From assembly GCA_033439255.1 (NCBI GenBank), contig CM065888.1:1860001-1924000 (forward strand): 64,000 nt of DNA. The letters are read 5' to 3'. The notes beneath the pieces were generated by a model. It saw only the letters and a program-made list of their open reading frames with translations. It was not told the DNA's origin and ran no database searches. How positions within the stretch are numbered: the first letter of the stretch is position 1; every line of letters starts with the position of its first letter. Of this stretch, positions 36,401 to 49,100 are shown piece by piece. The position numbers and the translations under genes are program-made. The stretch comes from Hericium rajendrae (lineage: Eukaryota > Basidiomycota > Agaricomycetes > Russulales > Hericiaceae).

Positions 36401-39400
36401 TGCACCACTGGGTGATCTGGAGCTGCAGGTCAGGTATCTGTGACATCACAGGTCACTTGCAAGTCAGTTGGTCTTAAAGTTGTGTCTCACTTTTACGATG
36501 CCCTCCTCTTTGTTTCTTCATCTTAATCCTCCCCTTTTCACCATATCTCCTCAATTCAATGGCAGGATGGGTGTTATGGAGATTCGAGAGGCTTCTAGGT
36601 GAGTCCAAAAGCCTTTTATTTCATTGTACTATACTGATCTCAGAAGTCTTACTCGATAACAGGCAAGGCTCTCATTTTTCACTGTTCTTCGACAAGTTTC
36701 ATGATGTTTGATGGGTTTTATGACATCCCACCATTTTTTGACATCATCCACCATATCTCGTGTACCATCTGTGCTTCTTCCATCGTCCTCATCAACAGGT
36801 CAACCAGCCAACCGGCCCTCACCCATCTTCGACAACCAGCACTCATGTGCACCAGAGATTTAATTCCCACTCACAACAGTAAGAGCATGCACAGTGCCAG
36901 TCTAGCGCTGCAACTGCAAGGCTCACAATGCCTGTCAGGTCTTGTTGCTACAGCATTGTTGCTACAACAGCAAGGCTTGACATCTTTTTGCTGATCATCT
37001 GAGCAGTGCCTAGCATGCCTCAACAATGCGCAGTTGTCCACAAACAGCTTTGCATATCCTTGCATGTCTGAGACAGTGTACATCTACCAATACATGCCCT
37101 GCCAGCATACACATTTTTGACTGCATGCCCCCACCATCCCATAGTCCATTGCTCAAACTACATGTGTGCATTCGTGCCCATGGACATCACACATGCCACT
37201 ATGCATGCTGTCATATCATTCGTCTGACAGAAGCCCAATGTGAGGCAAGTTTTATATGCCATCAGTGCTATTCAACAATCAAAATGCACCCTCCCCAGTC
37301 TCATTCCCAATTTTCATCCAAGCTGGTGATGTCATTTGTGTGTGCATGCCCACAGCTATGCCAGTACACCAGCACCCACATATGCTCCCCTTGCACATGT
37401 GCTAGCCCATGTGCACACACATACTCAAAGCTGCCCCACCGACATGCACATGCCCATGTTGATGCCACAAGTATGTCGCATGCAGCCTTTTGAATCCATG
37501 TCTTGCTTGTGGACTTTGTACACTTCATAGGTATGACAAGATATAGTGATAATGGACATATGTGATTGGAGCTGTAAGTTAGTGTTGGCAGATGACATAT
37601 AGTATGTAGTTAGTTAGGGATCATGACATATAGATTTGAACTTTGCAATATAATATGTTAACCAAAATAAAGTTTGGATAGCAGGTTACCCAAAGGTCAC
37701 TCACAGGTCAATGGGTTTGAGCACAACTTTGATCTGGATTTGTACAGGTCTCAGCCACCAGGTGATCTAGATCTACAAGTTAGATATCTGCAGGTCAATT
37801 TCGTGGGTATACCTGTGTTGACCTACAGGTGACTCTGACTCGTGTCGAACCCTAAAGCATATAAAAAAACACTATTTAATCTAATTCAATCATGAGTAGT
37901 TCAGCTCCTACCTCTGATAACTCTATATTTTCTGCTATGTTATATATCTTAGTACCTTATTATATATATAATCTGGTATGTAATACAGTACACACTTGTC
38001 ATATCTTATTATACTCAGCTCGATATATGATATACACTATTATATATACTTATATTATAAATACTTGTAATATCTACAATTATAATAGTAGTCTAGTTGT
38101 ATGTCTAATCAAACAAGATTCAAGATTGAATATATGATCAATGTCAAACATTGTATTGTTGAACAAAGCCAATGGCCAATCACGTGATCAATAGCAGACC
38201 TTGTTCAGCCGCACAAGGTCTGGTGGCTGTGCTTAGCTTATGTCAGCAGTAGTTGATGTTGCGCTCTTTGCTCTCTCTTCTTTTCTTCAGATAGCTTTGA
38301 AGTCAGTGTGATACTACCAGTAGTGCACACTGACTACAAGGCTTGGACACGCCCAGTCCCCATCTGCAGCGAGTTGCGGCTGAGGTGTCCAATGATGGTG
38401 TAGGGCCATCACCAACTTTCTGCTGATGATGTGGCATAGAGATCAGGCCATAGAGCTCTCAATACCACATCAATCAGAATGAGTTAAAGCTTGTTAGAAT
38501 CAGATTTACAATAGCTCTAGAATAGTGCCACAAACAACAAAATAGCATGACAAAATGCTGACCTATTGGACTATATGTCTATGATGATGTGGCAGACTGT
38601 TTGCTTTATAGCTCTGCTAATACTGCATGAATCATGATGTATGAGGGCTTGTTGAACTCAGATTTACAATAGCTTTCTAACAATACAGTGTACAACATCA
38701 TAGCACCATTGGTTGTTGAGATAGGAGACAATACTGTTTTGCTAATATAGCATATAAATCGAAGAATATCTCTGCTTACAGTGATCTGATTTTTGTATTC
38801 TAAATTGGGTTGGAAAGATGTAATCCAAGGTATATGAACACAATTTACCATTTGTCGATTGATTGCTTTGTTGCAGAGCTATAAAGCAATCACTGTATAC
38901 AGTGTATTGGCTCTCTAAGCGACTTATGCTTATGTAAGCAGGCGCTAAGACCTTGTTCGGCCGCACAAGGTCTTGTAAGATCACATGACCGAGTCTCAGG
39001 ACCCACTGCTACCGATAAATTGCATTTTTTGCTCATTTTATCAATAAACAGTATGTACATTTGTTTGCTGTGTATCATTTTAGTGGCTGTATCTTTCTAT
39101 AAGCAGTAAATTGTGTTGGAGACCAGCTTTCTGGTATATTTGGATGCATTTGAGAACAAGTGAATCGGTCGAGTACTGATTAAGTTAGCTGGAGTTCAAG
39201 CATTCTAGGGGAAAATGCAGAAACAATTCGCATTCTGCGAGTTTTGCACCGATCCTGACGTATGACGTACTGTCAGAAAGCTATCAATAAGTAGATTCTG
39301 ATGCATTTTAGAACGAGTAAATTGGTTGAGAATTGGCCTAGTTAGCTAGGGTTCAAGCATTTTAGAAGAGGAAAAAAGAAACACTTTGCATTCTGTGAGT

Positions 39401-42400
39401 TCTTAACCGATTTGGATGCATGAAGTATGGTAGCAAAGCTATAAGTAAGTAGATTTAGACGCATTTGAGAATGAGTAAATTGGTGAAGAATGGACTGAGT
39501 TAGCTCAAGTTCAAGTGTCATAGAGGGAAAATGTAGAAATTCATTGCATTCTATGAGTTCTGCACAGATCAGGATGCAAAAAATACTGTCAGAAAGCAAT
39601 AAATGAGCAGATCCAGATGCATTTGAGAACAGGTGAATTGGTTGAGAACTGATCAAGTTACATTAAATCAACAAAGTTTGGCTAGAGCTGGAGTTGAACC
39701 TGCAAACTCGTTAGATTGAAGATATGTGATTATATAAGCCAACTGCCTAATGGGCATCGTCATCGTTTTGGTGTCGTTTTCACTATGAAAAGGCGGTATA
39801 GAGTAAACGATTCTAAGGAATCGTAATCAGAAGTTTATGCTCCTCGGTGTCTGGTATGACAATAGCATGATAAGATAGCCAAGTTGAAAAATGTTGTAAA
39901 TCATCTTGAGATACGGAGCGCCGTAGCTTTTTCTTTGCCACCATTGAACTAAATCCACAGAAGAGAACAAAAGTCTTTTCCAAGTAAAGAATCTCTATCC
40001 CTGTTTATCATGATGAGATATTATAAAATATTACTATTGATATATAAACATACCTGCAATAGAGACTAAATTCTGTACAAATACTGCTTGAGCAACAGCA
40101 TGAGGAGAGACGGTTTGATCAGGATTTAACCATTGTCCTAAAGTCATTCGTAAAGATTGGTGAAGAAACTGTTTTCGAGGGCTAAAGTCAACAGAGCTGA
40201 GATCATTGCGACAAGGTGGGAGACAAATAACACTGGGCACAGTAGAAAGATTTGAAGTAAAATGGGATGGTGTCAGAGTGATATTGCATGAATTAGTTGC
40301 ATTAGCAGCAGCCAACAATATTCGCTCAAGCTTCACAATCCAGTTTTCTTCATCCTCAGCATGGACATTCAAGACTTGATCTGCATAGTAGCTTGCAATA
40401 TGATCAATCTATAGCCATGCTGTCATATGAGACATCATGACTATAAATTGATTGCAACGAGTGTCTAGAGATTGAAGTGCAATGTTATGAAGAAGATCAG
40501 AAATGTTTTGTAGGCCTTTCTGAACTGAAGGCAAAGGATCCAGACATCCAGGAGTGCATTTTTTAATAGCTGTTGCCATGTTGCTGAGGCTGATATGTGT
40601 AGATGGCCCCACAACATAACTAGAGGAGGATGCAGGAATGGAGTTCCTATGAGTAGAGAGTGCTTCCAAGTCATTTTTGAGTGATTCTACTGAAAAGTAT
40701 TCTGCTCTTGATGTTAGACTCATATTGTTAACTAAAAAAAAAATTCTCCATACCTTTCCATCGTAAAATAGAAGAAAGTGGAATACCATCTCTATCATCA
40801 GATTCTTTTGAGGAAAGCATATCTTTAAAGCACTCTTGGCTCCAAGATAGGGTCTTCTCCACATTTGCAAGGCTTTTTTGTACTTGATCAGCACTGTTCT
40901 CCTCTTCTTGTTCATCTTCATTTTCCTGTTCTTCATCATCATGTTGTTCATCTTCATCTTGCCACTGATCTTCATCTGAAGCATCTCTCATTTCTTCATC
41001 TTCATCTTGGTCTTCATCTGATCTCTACTATGCTCAGTATGTAATAATTATGTTATATGTAATTGTTAAAAACTAACATGCATAATTCACCCTATGGCAC
41101 AATCTCTTGCTTCTTCGTATTCCTTCTTCATTGTCATCTTCTCTGGTCCTTTTCTTTTCTTTGTCTGATGTTTTTTGCTTATATGGAGAAATAAGTGCAT
41201 CTGCTACCGATCGTATTTTCTTGTTTATGTTGGAACGTGTTTTCAAACTGCCAACAGAAAAGTGCTTAGGTTTGCGTAGTTTTGCTATTACAAAGATAAA
41301 ATGTTGAGCAATTAGTCTTAGCTAATACACCATAAGTTAATTACTACCTGGCTTAGATCTTGTATAGGCCTTTGTCTTTCCTATATAAAAGATAATTTAG
41401 TTGAATCTCTTTTATATCAAAAAAATGTAAACACACCTCCCAAATAACTACCACCTAACACCTGAGACTCTAATGGATTATCTGGATCAATGAATAGCTT
41501 TGGGAAAGACTTGTGATTGCTGGGCATAAGATTGTAGTTTTGAATTAACCATTCTTTCCATCTTTTCAGGACAGGATGTCTTGGATCTTCTACCACTTCT
41601 TGGCCATTTGTAGCGGATGGAACCACAGTGATAGGAATAGTATCAATGTTATCGATATGCACTGCAACTTGACCAGGTGCTAGAGCCCAAGTTTTTGCAA
41701 CATATCGATGAGATGAATTTGAATCTGCTGATTTGATGCTAAAAGCAGAGACAAACTTGTCAACATCAATTTGAACCTATAGAGTGAAATATCAATAATC
41801 AACAAAATAATCAAGTAAGAACAACAAACTTGAAGCTTGGGCCAGATCTGTGCACATATGAAAATACACAACAACAGAAGATGTTGTACAATAAAATCAA
41901 GTAAGGAGTCAGGCTGCATGATGATGTGTCCATCTCTAGCCCAGCTACCCTTGCCAGCATTGACGGGATTATCTGTAGTGTCACTTCTATCCTCTGGACT
42001 ACATTTACAAAGATAAATCAATATATATAGCTTTAATATTACAAGTAGAACTCACTAATATCTAACCTCAGGACCTAAAGGTAAAAAGCCTTCCTTTGAT
42101 GATTTTGAGGACCAAGCGCACAAAGGTAAGATGCCTTTCATATCATACAAGATATCATTTGGATAACCAATAGCATTGAGGCGAACTGTAGTCTTCAAGG
42201 CCGATGTTGATGTTCCTAAAGGAGCCTTTGGAGAAGTACCACCATGCATAAGCAAGCCTGAAAAATAACAAGCCAAAGTATCCTCTAGCACGATGAAAAC
42301 ACCAAGCTCTAGCAAGTGAAAGCGACCAGGATCGTATCCATTTTTAGGATACTTGGAATGAGAAACCATAGCAGTAAAAGCTCCAAGGGCATCATATCCA

Positions 42401-43501
42401 TCTTTATGTTTGCCACCATAATGACCAAGGATAGATGCAAGATCCACATCTATGTAGATATTAGTTTTGAATCTTTGTTATATTCATTTTAATTTTACTA
42501 ACCTGCTTCAGAAGTAGTGGCATTTGAGATATTTACTTGCATGGCCTGGGTCATAAAATTGTCTGACGATCCAATTTTGGGAAAAGGATGCAAGTCTGCA
42601 AAAGACTGAACATAATTTTGTATGCCTGGCAAGCATTTATAGCCCTCTGAAAACAAGCCAGTAGTTGCCTATACAGCTTTAGCCAAATTGATATCAGAAA
42701 GATCTTATAAACCTACATCCAATAGTTCTTTAGACATCTTCTGTGCATCTGTCAACTCTCCACCTTTCTCTAACTTGCCATTTTTTGAAGGCGCAAAAAG
42801 ATGTGGTGGCTTTTGATGGGTTGGTCCAATCTGATATGTTCTACCGGATTTGTCTGGCAAGATACCAGTACGCTCAAAAGCAGTACCACCCATTAATGTT
42901 TTAGAATCTGAATCCCAAATAGGCATTGATGCTGTACTCTCCTCCTCTTCTCCAAGAGCATTTTCCAATGCCTGTTGCAAATGCTCCATTTTTTCTGAAG
43001 AGAAAAATTTTCTATCACATAAAGTCTTGAATTAGTATAGTGATACCAAGCTAAAAAGTTTAAACAACATACCCTGCTATCATGGTTCCCTGAAAAAGAT
43101 CCTTCTTGCCTGTCACATCTCCATCTTGTTGCGATCGTACAAACACCATGTCACCAGAATTCAACTGAATCAAGCCTGACAAATATTATTTCTATTAGTA
43201 GCTGTATAAAAATGTGAGCAAAATACTCACCAAATTTGTCTTTCATCTCTCTCAAGGTACCCCGAGGTACTCCAACCCGAGCTGCATACTCCGCATTTTT
43301 CTGCTTGCCTGCTGAACTTGTATCCACTATGCACACATATGTTGTACCATCCTTGAATGTATTGTACAAAGGATCGTCGCTATTCAAAAAGTTCTTTGCA
43401 TGCAGAGGATGATCTGGCCGTATGCCAATAGGAGGAAGTTCAGAATCTCGACCATGTAATTGTAATGATTTTAGATCATGTGGTAGAGTTTGAGAAGTCA
43501 T
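33478..43501 (-). pseudogene. TET/JBP-like 2-oxoglutarate oxygenase gene with long C-terminal extension, split by E2
   Basis: The start is MTSQTLPHDLKS at 43501, with over ten exons. The exon at about 42447-42060 has the double-stranded beta-helix signature: GGKHKDGYDALGAF (HxD), then FHLLELGVF, FSGLLMHGGTSP (distal His) and TTVRLNAIGYP (candidate 2OG-binding Arg). This fits the TET/JBP oxygenases that oxidise 5-methylcytosine or thymine. An acidic/basic linker follows near 40870-41280. The C-terminal 350 residues (34538-33478; TAYGCPTQRSVEHAEKYW...) form a second conserved module of unknown role. E2 copy 2 sits between these parts (34539-39826), and the two sides do not join in one frame. 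A TAG near 40409 reads as a mutated CAG. It lies divergent from the JmjC gene across the hairpin array. Confidence 0.65.
34539..39826 (-). mobile_element. E2 copy 2 (5,288 bp) in the oxygenase gene
   Basis: On the minus strand the 5' end TTACGATTCC... is at 39826 and the 3' end ...CTTCCACCAAG at 34539. The joined flanks read CTTCTGAT^TGTCCATC, T^T with no duplication. It lacks the three MITEs present in copy 1 and gives their empty sites. It aligns with copy 3 at a constant offset of 26,629 bp over all visible sequence. Its B-box-like motif is at 39690-39700. No recognisable coding gene; all ORFs are short. Confidence 0.92.
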
Positions 43502-44142
43502 AACTATATTTATTATAATTTATAATCCTAGTACTTGCAAACAATATGAGAGAAGTTGACTTACTATAGAAAAAAGCACTAAAAATGTCAAATTGAAATA
43601 TTTTTATTGTTGTTGTTGAAAAGTAGCTATTTATTGCTCTATCTTTAGCTTTAGGCCCATATGGATAGACCAATTAGATTCACTCCAAAAAGAATCACTT
43701 AAAAAGAAGTACCTACCGCGTACCGAACTGACCGAACTGCTCAAACCCCACAAAAAGCTCCAAAGATGCCACCAATGTTAGGGGTCGACTCTTTGCTATT
43801 GAGACCTCTGTCTATAATAACATTAGCATATACATATACATATAATATAAGGAAAATATAGCTTACTATCAAGATAAACAGCTAAAAGGAAGCACTCAGC
43901 TCCGACAGTATACCAAAAGTACTCAAAATGCCGGTGAATTGACAATCCACACTCGGATTGCTAAAGATAGTAGGTGTTATGATTTATTTTAGCCATTTTA
44001 TACATCTATACAAAGATTATAAGAATAATTAGACTCACCGCTAAAGAAAACCACGAAGAAGACGAGATTTGAGCACTGTTGTCGAGATGACGGGAAGAAG
44101 TAAGGAGCCTGGCAGCAAGCGCCCGCTAAGCGCCCGCAGCGT

Positions 44143-44224
44143 CCGCAGCACGGGCGAAATGACGTACTCCCGTCCCATGACATCACCAGGGGGACGGCAG
44201 TACGTCATTTCGCCCGTGCTGTGG
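44143..44224. repeat. Palindromic mini-element, G copy
   Basis: Arms CCGCAGCACGGGCGAAATGACG... and the inverse, related to the elements at 11950-12050 and 51919-52020 but with GCG in place of GCA and a shorter preserved outer arm. Confidence 0.75.
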
Positions 44225-44392
44225 ATTACGTAAGGCCCGATCGTGATTTCCAGCGCAAGTCCTCTCTCTTGCTCTTTCTCTGGTAAGTACTCGTTCTTCT
44301 CGCAGAGTTGGGGCTTGGTGGAACGTCGGGAGGGTTTGCGGAGCACTCCGGTAAGTAATAAAACTTCTCATTTCAATCTATTTACTAATGAT

Positions 44393-44429
44393 GAGCACCA
44401 ACTCGCTCGTTTCGAGCGAGTTGGTGCTC
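44393..44429. repeat. Perfect 17-bp-stem hairpin, TTT loop
   Basis: GAGCACCAACTCGCTCG pairs fully with its complement around TTT. As at 2164 and 2303, it sits just after an intron-like segment (GTAAGT at 44351, TTTACTAAT near 44380). Confidence 0.85.
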
Positions 44430-44655
44430 GTTTGAATCCCATCCCTCCCCCCTCCCTCCGACCTCATCCATTGTCCCCCGGGGCTCGCGCGCCGGGCCCA
44501 ACGGCCTGATTGAGGTCCAACGACCTCGCGAATGGCTCGACCGCGCTCCGTTCCGGCCCAACGGCCTCACTTCCGGCCCCGGGGCTTCGAGCACTGCCCA
44601 GGGCAGTTGCAGCTGGCGTTTTGCCAGCTGCGTAAGGTGCGTAGACCTTCCACAT

Positions 44656-45823
44656 CATACAGATGCAGAAACGTCGCCAAATGGCGACGTTTCTGCATCT
44701 GTATGACCCGGGTCAGGTTCTGCACGGTGCGGGTAGCTCCCGCATGCCGTGCAGGACCAGAAATGTCACCTTTTGGTGACGTTTCTGGCTGTGCACGACA
44801 CGTTTCGTGTCCAGGGCGTGTGGGTAGCACCCACACGTCGTACAGGCCCTAAATCGCGACCGTTTGGTCGCGTTTTTGGGTCTGTACGACCCAGACTTCT
44901 TGTGCACGGTGCGGGTAGCTCCCGCATGCCGTGCAGGGCCAGAAACGTCACCGTTCGGTGACATTTCTGGCTGTGCACGACACGTTTCATGTCCAGGGCA
45001 TGTGGGTAGCACCCACACGTCGTACAGGCCCTAAATCGCGACCGTTTGGTCGCGTTTTTGGGTCTGTACGACCCAGACTTCTTGTGCACGGTGCGGGTAG
45101 CTCCCGCATGCCGTGCAGGGCCAGAAACGTCACCGTTTGGTGACGTTTCTGGCTGTGCACGACACGTTTCATGTCCAGGGCGTGTGGGTAGCACCCACAC
45201 GTCGTACAGGCCCTAAATTGCGACCGTTTGGTCGCATTTTTGGGCCTGTACGACCCGGACTTCTTGTGCACGGTGCGGGTAGCTCCCGCATGCTGTGCAG
45301 GGCCAGAAACGTCACCGTTCGGTGACGTTTCTAGCCCTGTGCGACAGGTTCATGTCCGGGACGTGTGGGTAACACCCACACGTCGTACAGACCCTAAATC
45401 GCGACCGTTTGGTCGCGATTTTGGGTCCGTACGACCTGGACTTGTTCTCCATGGTACAGGGATAGAAATGTCACTGTTCGGTGACGTTTCTAGTCCTGTA
45501 CGAGTTGCTTTGTGTCTGGGGCGTGTGGGTAGCACCCACACGTCATATGGACCCAAAATTGCGGCCGTTTGCTGCCATTTTGGGTCCATACGACCCGGAC
45601 TTGTTCTGCATGGTGCAGGACTGGAAACGTCACCGTTCGGTGACGTTTCTAGCCCTGTATGAGAGGGTTTGCATCCAGGGCATGTGGGTAGTACCCACAC
45701 GTCGTGCTGGCCCAAAATTGCGACTGTTTGGTCGTGATTTTGGGTCAGACTTCTGATGCTGGTGTGGGTATGCCCCACATGTCGTGCAGCTCGAAATCGT
45801 GACCATTTGGTCTCGATTTCGAG
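44656..45823. repeat. Hairpin array, partly 182-bp periodic
   Basis: More than a dozen inverted repeats lie back to back. The first (44656-44705) has a perfect 23-bp stem with loop AAAT. Next come alternating stems built on CCAGAAA.GTCACC, GTGTGGGT-AGC-ACCCACAC, TGCGGG...CCCGCA and CCTAAATCGCGACC. From about 44894 to 45440 the pattern repeats every 182 bp (GACTTCTTGTGCACGG at 44894, 45076 and 45258). Further units are more diverged, to 45790-45823. Several stems differ from each other by wobble or two-sided changes. Long ORFs cross the array on both strands but only reflect the repeat. It lies between the divergent oxygenase and JmjC genes of G. Confidence 0.85.
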
Positions 45824-45929
45824 TCTGTACGTTTCAATCTAATTATAAACTACGTAGCACAGTTATCGTATTGTATATTAGACACTTTAAATAAAATTTG
45901 TTTCTTTTTTTTTTCTCGCAATTCTGAGG

Positions 45930-45977
45930 GATCACGTGCGACAGCGAGGACGGTCAGGCTCGCTGTCGCACATGATC
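45930..45977. repeat. CACGTG hairpin, G version
   Basis: GATCACGTGCGACAGCGAG...CTCGCTGTCGCACATGATC. Homologous to 12362-12407 and 51562-51607, with a compensating A-T to G-C change in the stem. It sits about 170 bp upstream of the JmjC gene start. Confidence 0.8.
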
Positions 45978-46147
45978 AAAGATGTCATGTGATCATGTTG
46001 GCTTTCAGCCACCCGGCCTTATTGCTGCTACACCTCTCTTGCTCTCTGCTGTCATCTCTGCTACAGACAAGGTAAGCTTCCACTCTCTCTTGTCCTATGT
46101 TAATGGTGCATCTAACCTTCTGTAGACCTCATCTAATCTTCACAATC

Positions 46148-49100
46148 ATGGCTTCCAAGTCAGCACAGCCAGATTTCAGGTATGACCCCTAAACTCATTC
46201 TTGATCTGCTATCTGATTTTACTGATGCTTTGTCAGCTGGATACCAGCCAAAGAGTTTGCTAAAACCAAACCTCCACTGGTCTCAGAGACTGTAAATAAG
46301 GCACAAGCTGAGAATGTGGATTTCAGACAAGAAGCAAAGTTGCTCCAAGCATTGCCTTGGTTCAATGGTGATATCTTGACCATCTTCACACTCAAGACCC
46401 TCTTGCAGCGGAGGCATGTCAATCCTCCAACCAAAGAGGACTTGAAGGCTTTAGTTCTGGCAGATCAGGTTGTCGAAGACAAGTTGTTGGACGTGTATGA
46501 GGTAATGTTGTACTCTTTATTCGAGTTCCGATGTTGTGTATTAAATATATTCTAGAAATTTCTGACTCATATGGATGACTGGGGAAAGGAACAGTTCTAT
46601 GATTTGCCTCCTCCTCAGAAAGGAAACCTGTGGAAGCTCCTGGTCGAAGGCGGTCAAAATCTAAACAATGAGCAGGACCGCCAAGCTATTTTTCATGCCG
46701 TTCTTAATATTGGTTCCAATCATCTTCCTCTGATTACCAACATCATTGCTCGCTATCAGATTGTAGATGTCATCTGCAAGATTTATGATCTGTCACCTGC
46801 TCGAGGCCACAAGCAATTACATCTGCCTCAAGTTAGTGCATATAAGCAGCTTGTGCAGAAGGCAGGTATTCTCAAAGGGGTATGTGGTTACTTTTTCATT
46901 CTTTACTCAGTGATCTGATATATCCAAGGTTGTGGAAGATCTGAAGTCATGGCCTAGTATTATGGAGAAGGCATACCATGCATTTCATAAAGACCCGGAC
47001 CAATTGCTCCTTTTAGGGACGAGGCCACTACATCAAGTGACAGTATCATTCTTACACCTAGTAAAGTGCTTGAAAGCTACTGGACTTCTACAACCTGAGA
47101 TGATGAAGCTGCGGCCAAGATCACAAGTGCACTTGTGTGGGGTGTGGTGAAGAAAGACAAAGACAATCTAGTTTTTTCTATAATTCAGCACTTTGAAGCG
47201 GCAGCTGCTGGTCTACAAGCCATGATGAAGGTAATAAAGCTCAAATGTTGTATGTCTTGACAAATTAATAATCTTACTTCAGACAGCTATATTTATCACA
47301 GATGAGGATACATTTTGGAAAGAGCTTTTTATGTGAGTCATAGTATTTATGCTTAATTTATTATTTGTTCTGACCGTGATCTTGCTATAGAGATGCAAAC
47401 TTATCGGATGAAGACATTGCAAAAATAGAAACTCTCAGACGTCCTAAATTTCTATCGCCTATTCTCCTTTGCCTATCACTCTCTCCAATTGTGCTATTCT
47501 TGGGACGATCATTGTATACAGATGCTTTCAGTCGTGCTGTATATCTACAGGTATGTTTAATATATCTATATCATTTTATCTGTTAACAATTTTATATGCA
47601 TATGTTCTAGGTCTTCATTCTTTTAGGCAATGTTCAGCGAGCACCAAATCTGATCAAGTTTGAACGGATGATATGGATCACTCTGTTTGCTATTGCATGG
47701 GGTGCACCTGCTAGCATGCATGTACCTCAACTTCTTTCCTTTTGGAAAGTCCATTTTTCTCAGAAGGCAGAGGTGGCTGATGAGAGTAGCTGGTTCCAAG
47801 AGCCTGGATATGGTAGGAATTTTGAACATCACTTGTAAATTGGTTTTTACTAATATATTTTTAGGACGAGCAGAAGAGCAGTCTGATAATGCTGCATCTA
47901 ATGATCAAGATAAAGATCAATTGGAAATAAATATTGTTCTCAATGCAGAAACTCAACAATTGGTTCAGAGTTTGTCAGAAGATCACCAACAGACTGTGGC
48001 AGCAATTGTAGCTGGACTTAACCCTAGCAAGGTAAATCCAAATACAATTGTGCGAGACCTTGTGGAAAGTTGGCAAAGCAAATCAAGTAAGTCATTATTT
48101 GTTATATATTTAATCTAATCAATCAATTCAAATGTGTGCAGGTGATGAAGAGGATGAGGATGAGGATGAGGATGATGAAAGTAGCATTGATCAAGGTAAG
48201 TAAAAAAAATCAATTGATTCTTGGCTTGATAATCTATAATCTAATATGAATATATTTTAGCTAAAACAAAAAAGTCATTAAGGCGGAAGAAAGAGGTGAA
48301 AAAACCAGTTTACATAGAGTCTGAAGATGAGGAAGATGAGGAGTAGCAGAAGCAGAAGCAGAAAAAAGAAAAAGAGAGAAAGGAGAAGGAAAAGAAGGAA
48401 AAGGAAAAGAAAGAAAAGGAGAAGGAGAAGAAGGAGGAGAAAAAGGAAAAGGAGAAGAGGGAGAAGGAGAAGAGAGAGAAGGAGAAGAAGGAAAAAGAGA
48501 AGAGAGAGAAAGAAGAGAAGGAGAAGGAGAAGAGAGAAAAAGAAGAGAAGGAAAAGAAGAGACAGCAAGAAATCCAAGCTGAGGTAGACCCTAACAGGTT
48601 TATCAGAAATATGGAAGGCAGAAAGGAAGGTACTGGTGCACGTAGGGAGGCCATTGAGGAACTCAAAACTAAGGTGAACACACTACCCTTTCAGCTGGCT
48701 ATACCATCAGTAAGCTTCTCATATCAATATCTTTGGATGCATATAAAGAACTAATCTTGTTTTAGGAAATACCTGCATTGGATAACAAACCTGCTAAGGT
48801 AAAAATGCTAAATTTATGTGAAGATTTCTATGACTAACTTGTCTAATTTTGATCAGCTGCATTCTGAGCCTATCATGCTTCCTGCATATTGTGCAAAGAG
48901 TAATGATATAGTTCATATTTCCTACAAACCTGTTATCATGGAGGATGAGGTGAGAGATCAGTATATATATATTTGCACTGAGATTCTGATACATATCATT
49001 TAATAGGATGACTTTCAGATCAAGTTAGGCAACAAGTTAAAAACAGCTCTTGAATCTAGCTTGCAGCCTAATGGAAAGCCACGCATGTGTCAAGAATCTG

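Larger units (their letters stand above)
43502..44655. other. Upstream region of the oxygenase gene
   Basis: AT-rich near the gene, GC-rich beyond about 44080. It contains a palindromic mini-element (44143-44224), two GTAAGT donors (44282 and 44351) resembling those at 2120-2801, and a 17-bp-stem hairpin (44393-44429). Short ORFs here are in opposite frames and not credible. Confidence 0.5.

Noticed and set aside
44532-45778. Overlapping Arg/Cys-rich ORFs of up to 144 codons across the hairpin array
   Set aside because: They repeat with the 182-bp unit on both strands in several frames, with no conserved protein signature. They are by-products of the satellite.
48327-48587. Arg/Lys-rich ORF (86 aa) and Leu/Phe- or Ser/Phe-rich ORFs on the opposite strand
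   Set aside because: These are other-frame readings of the purine tract of the JmjC gene.
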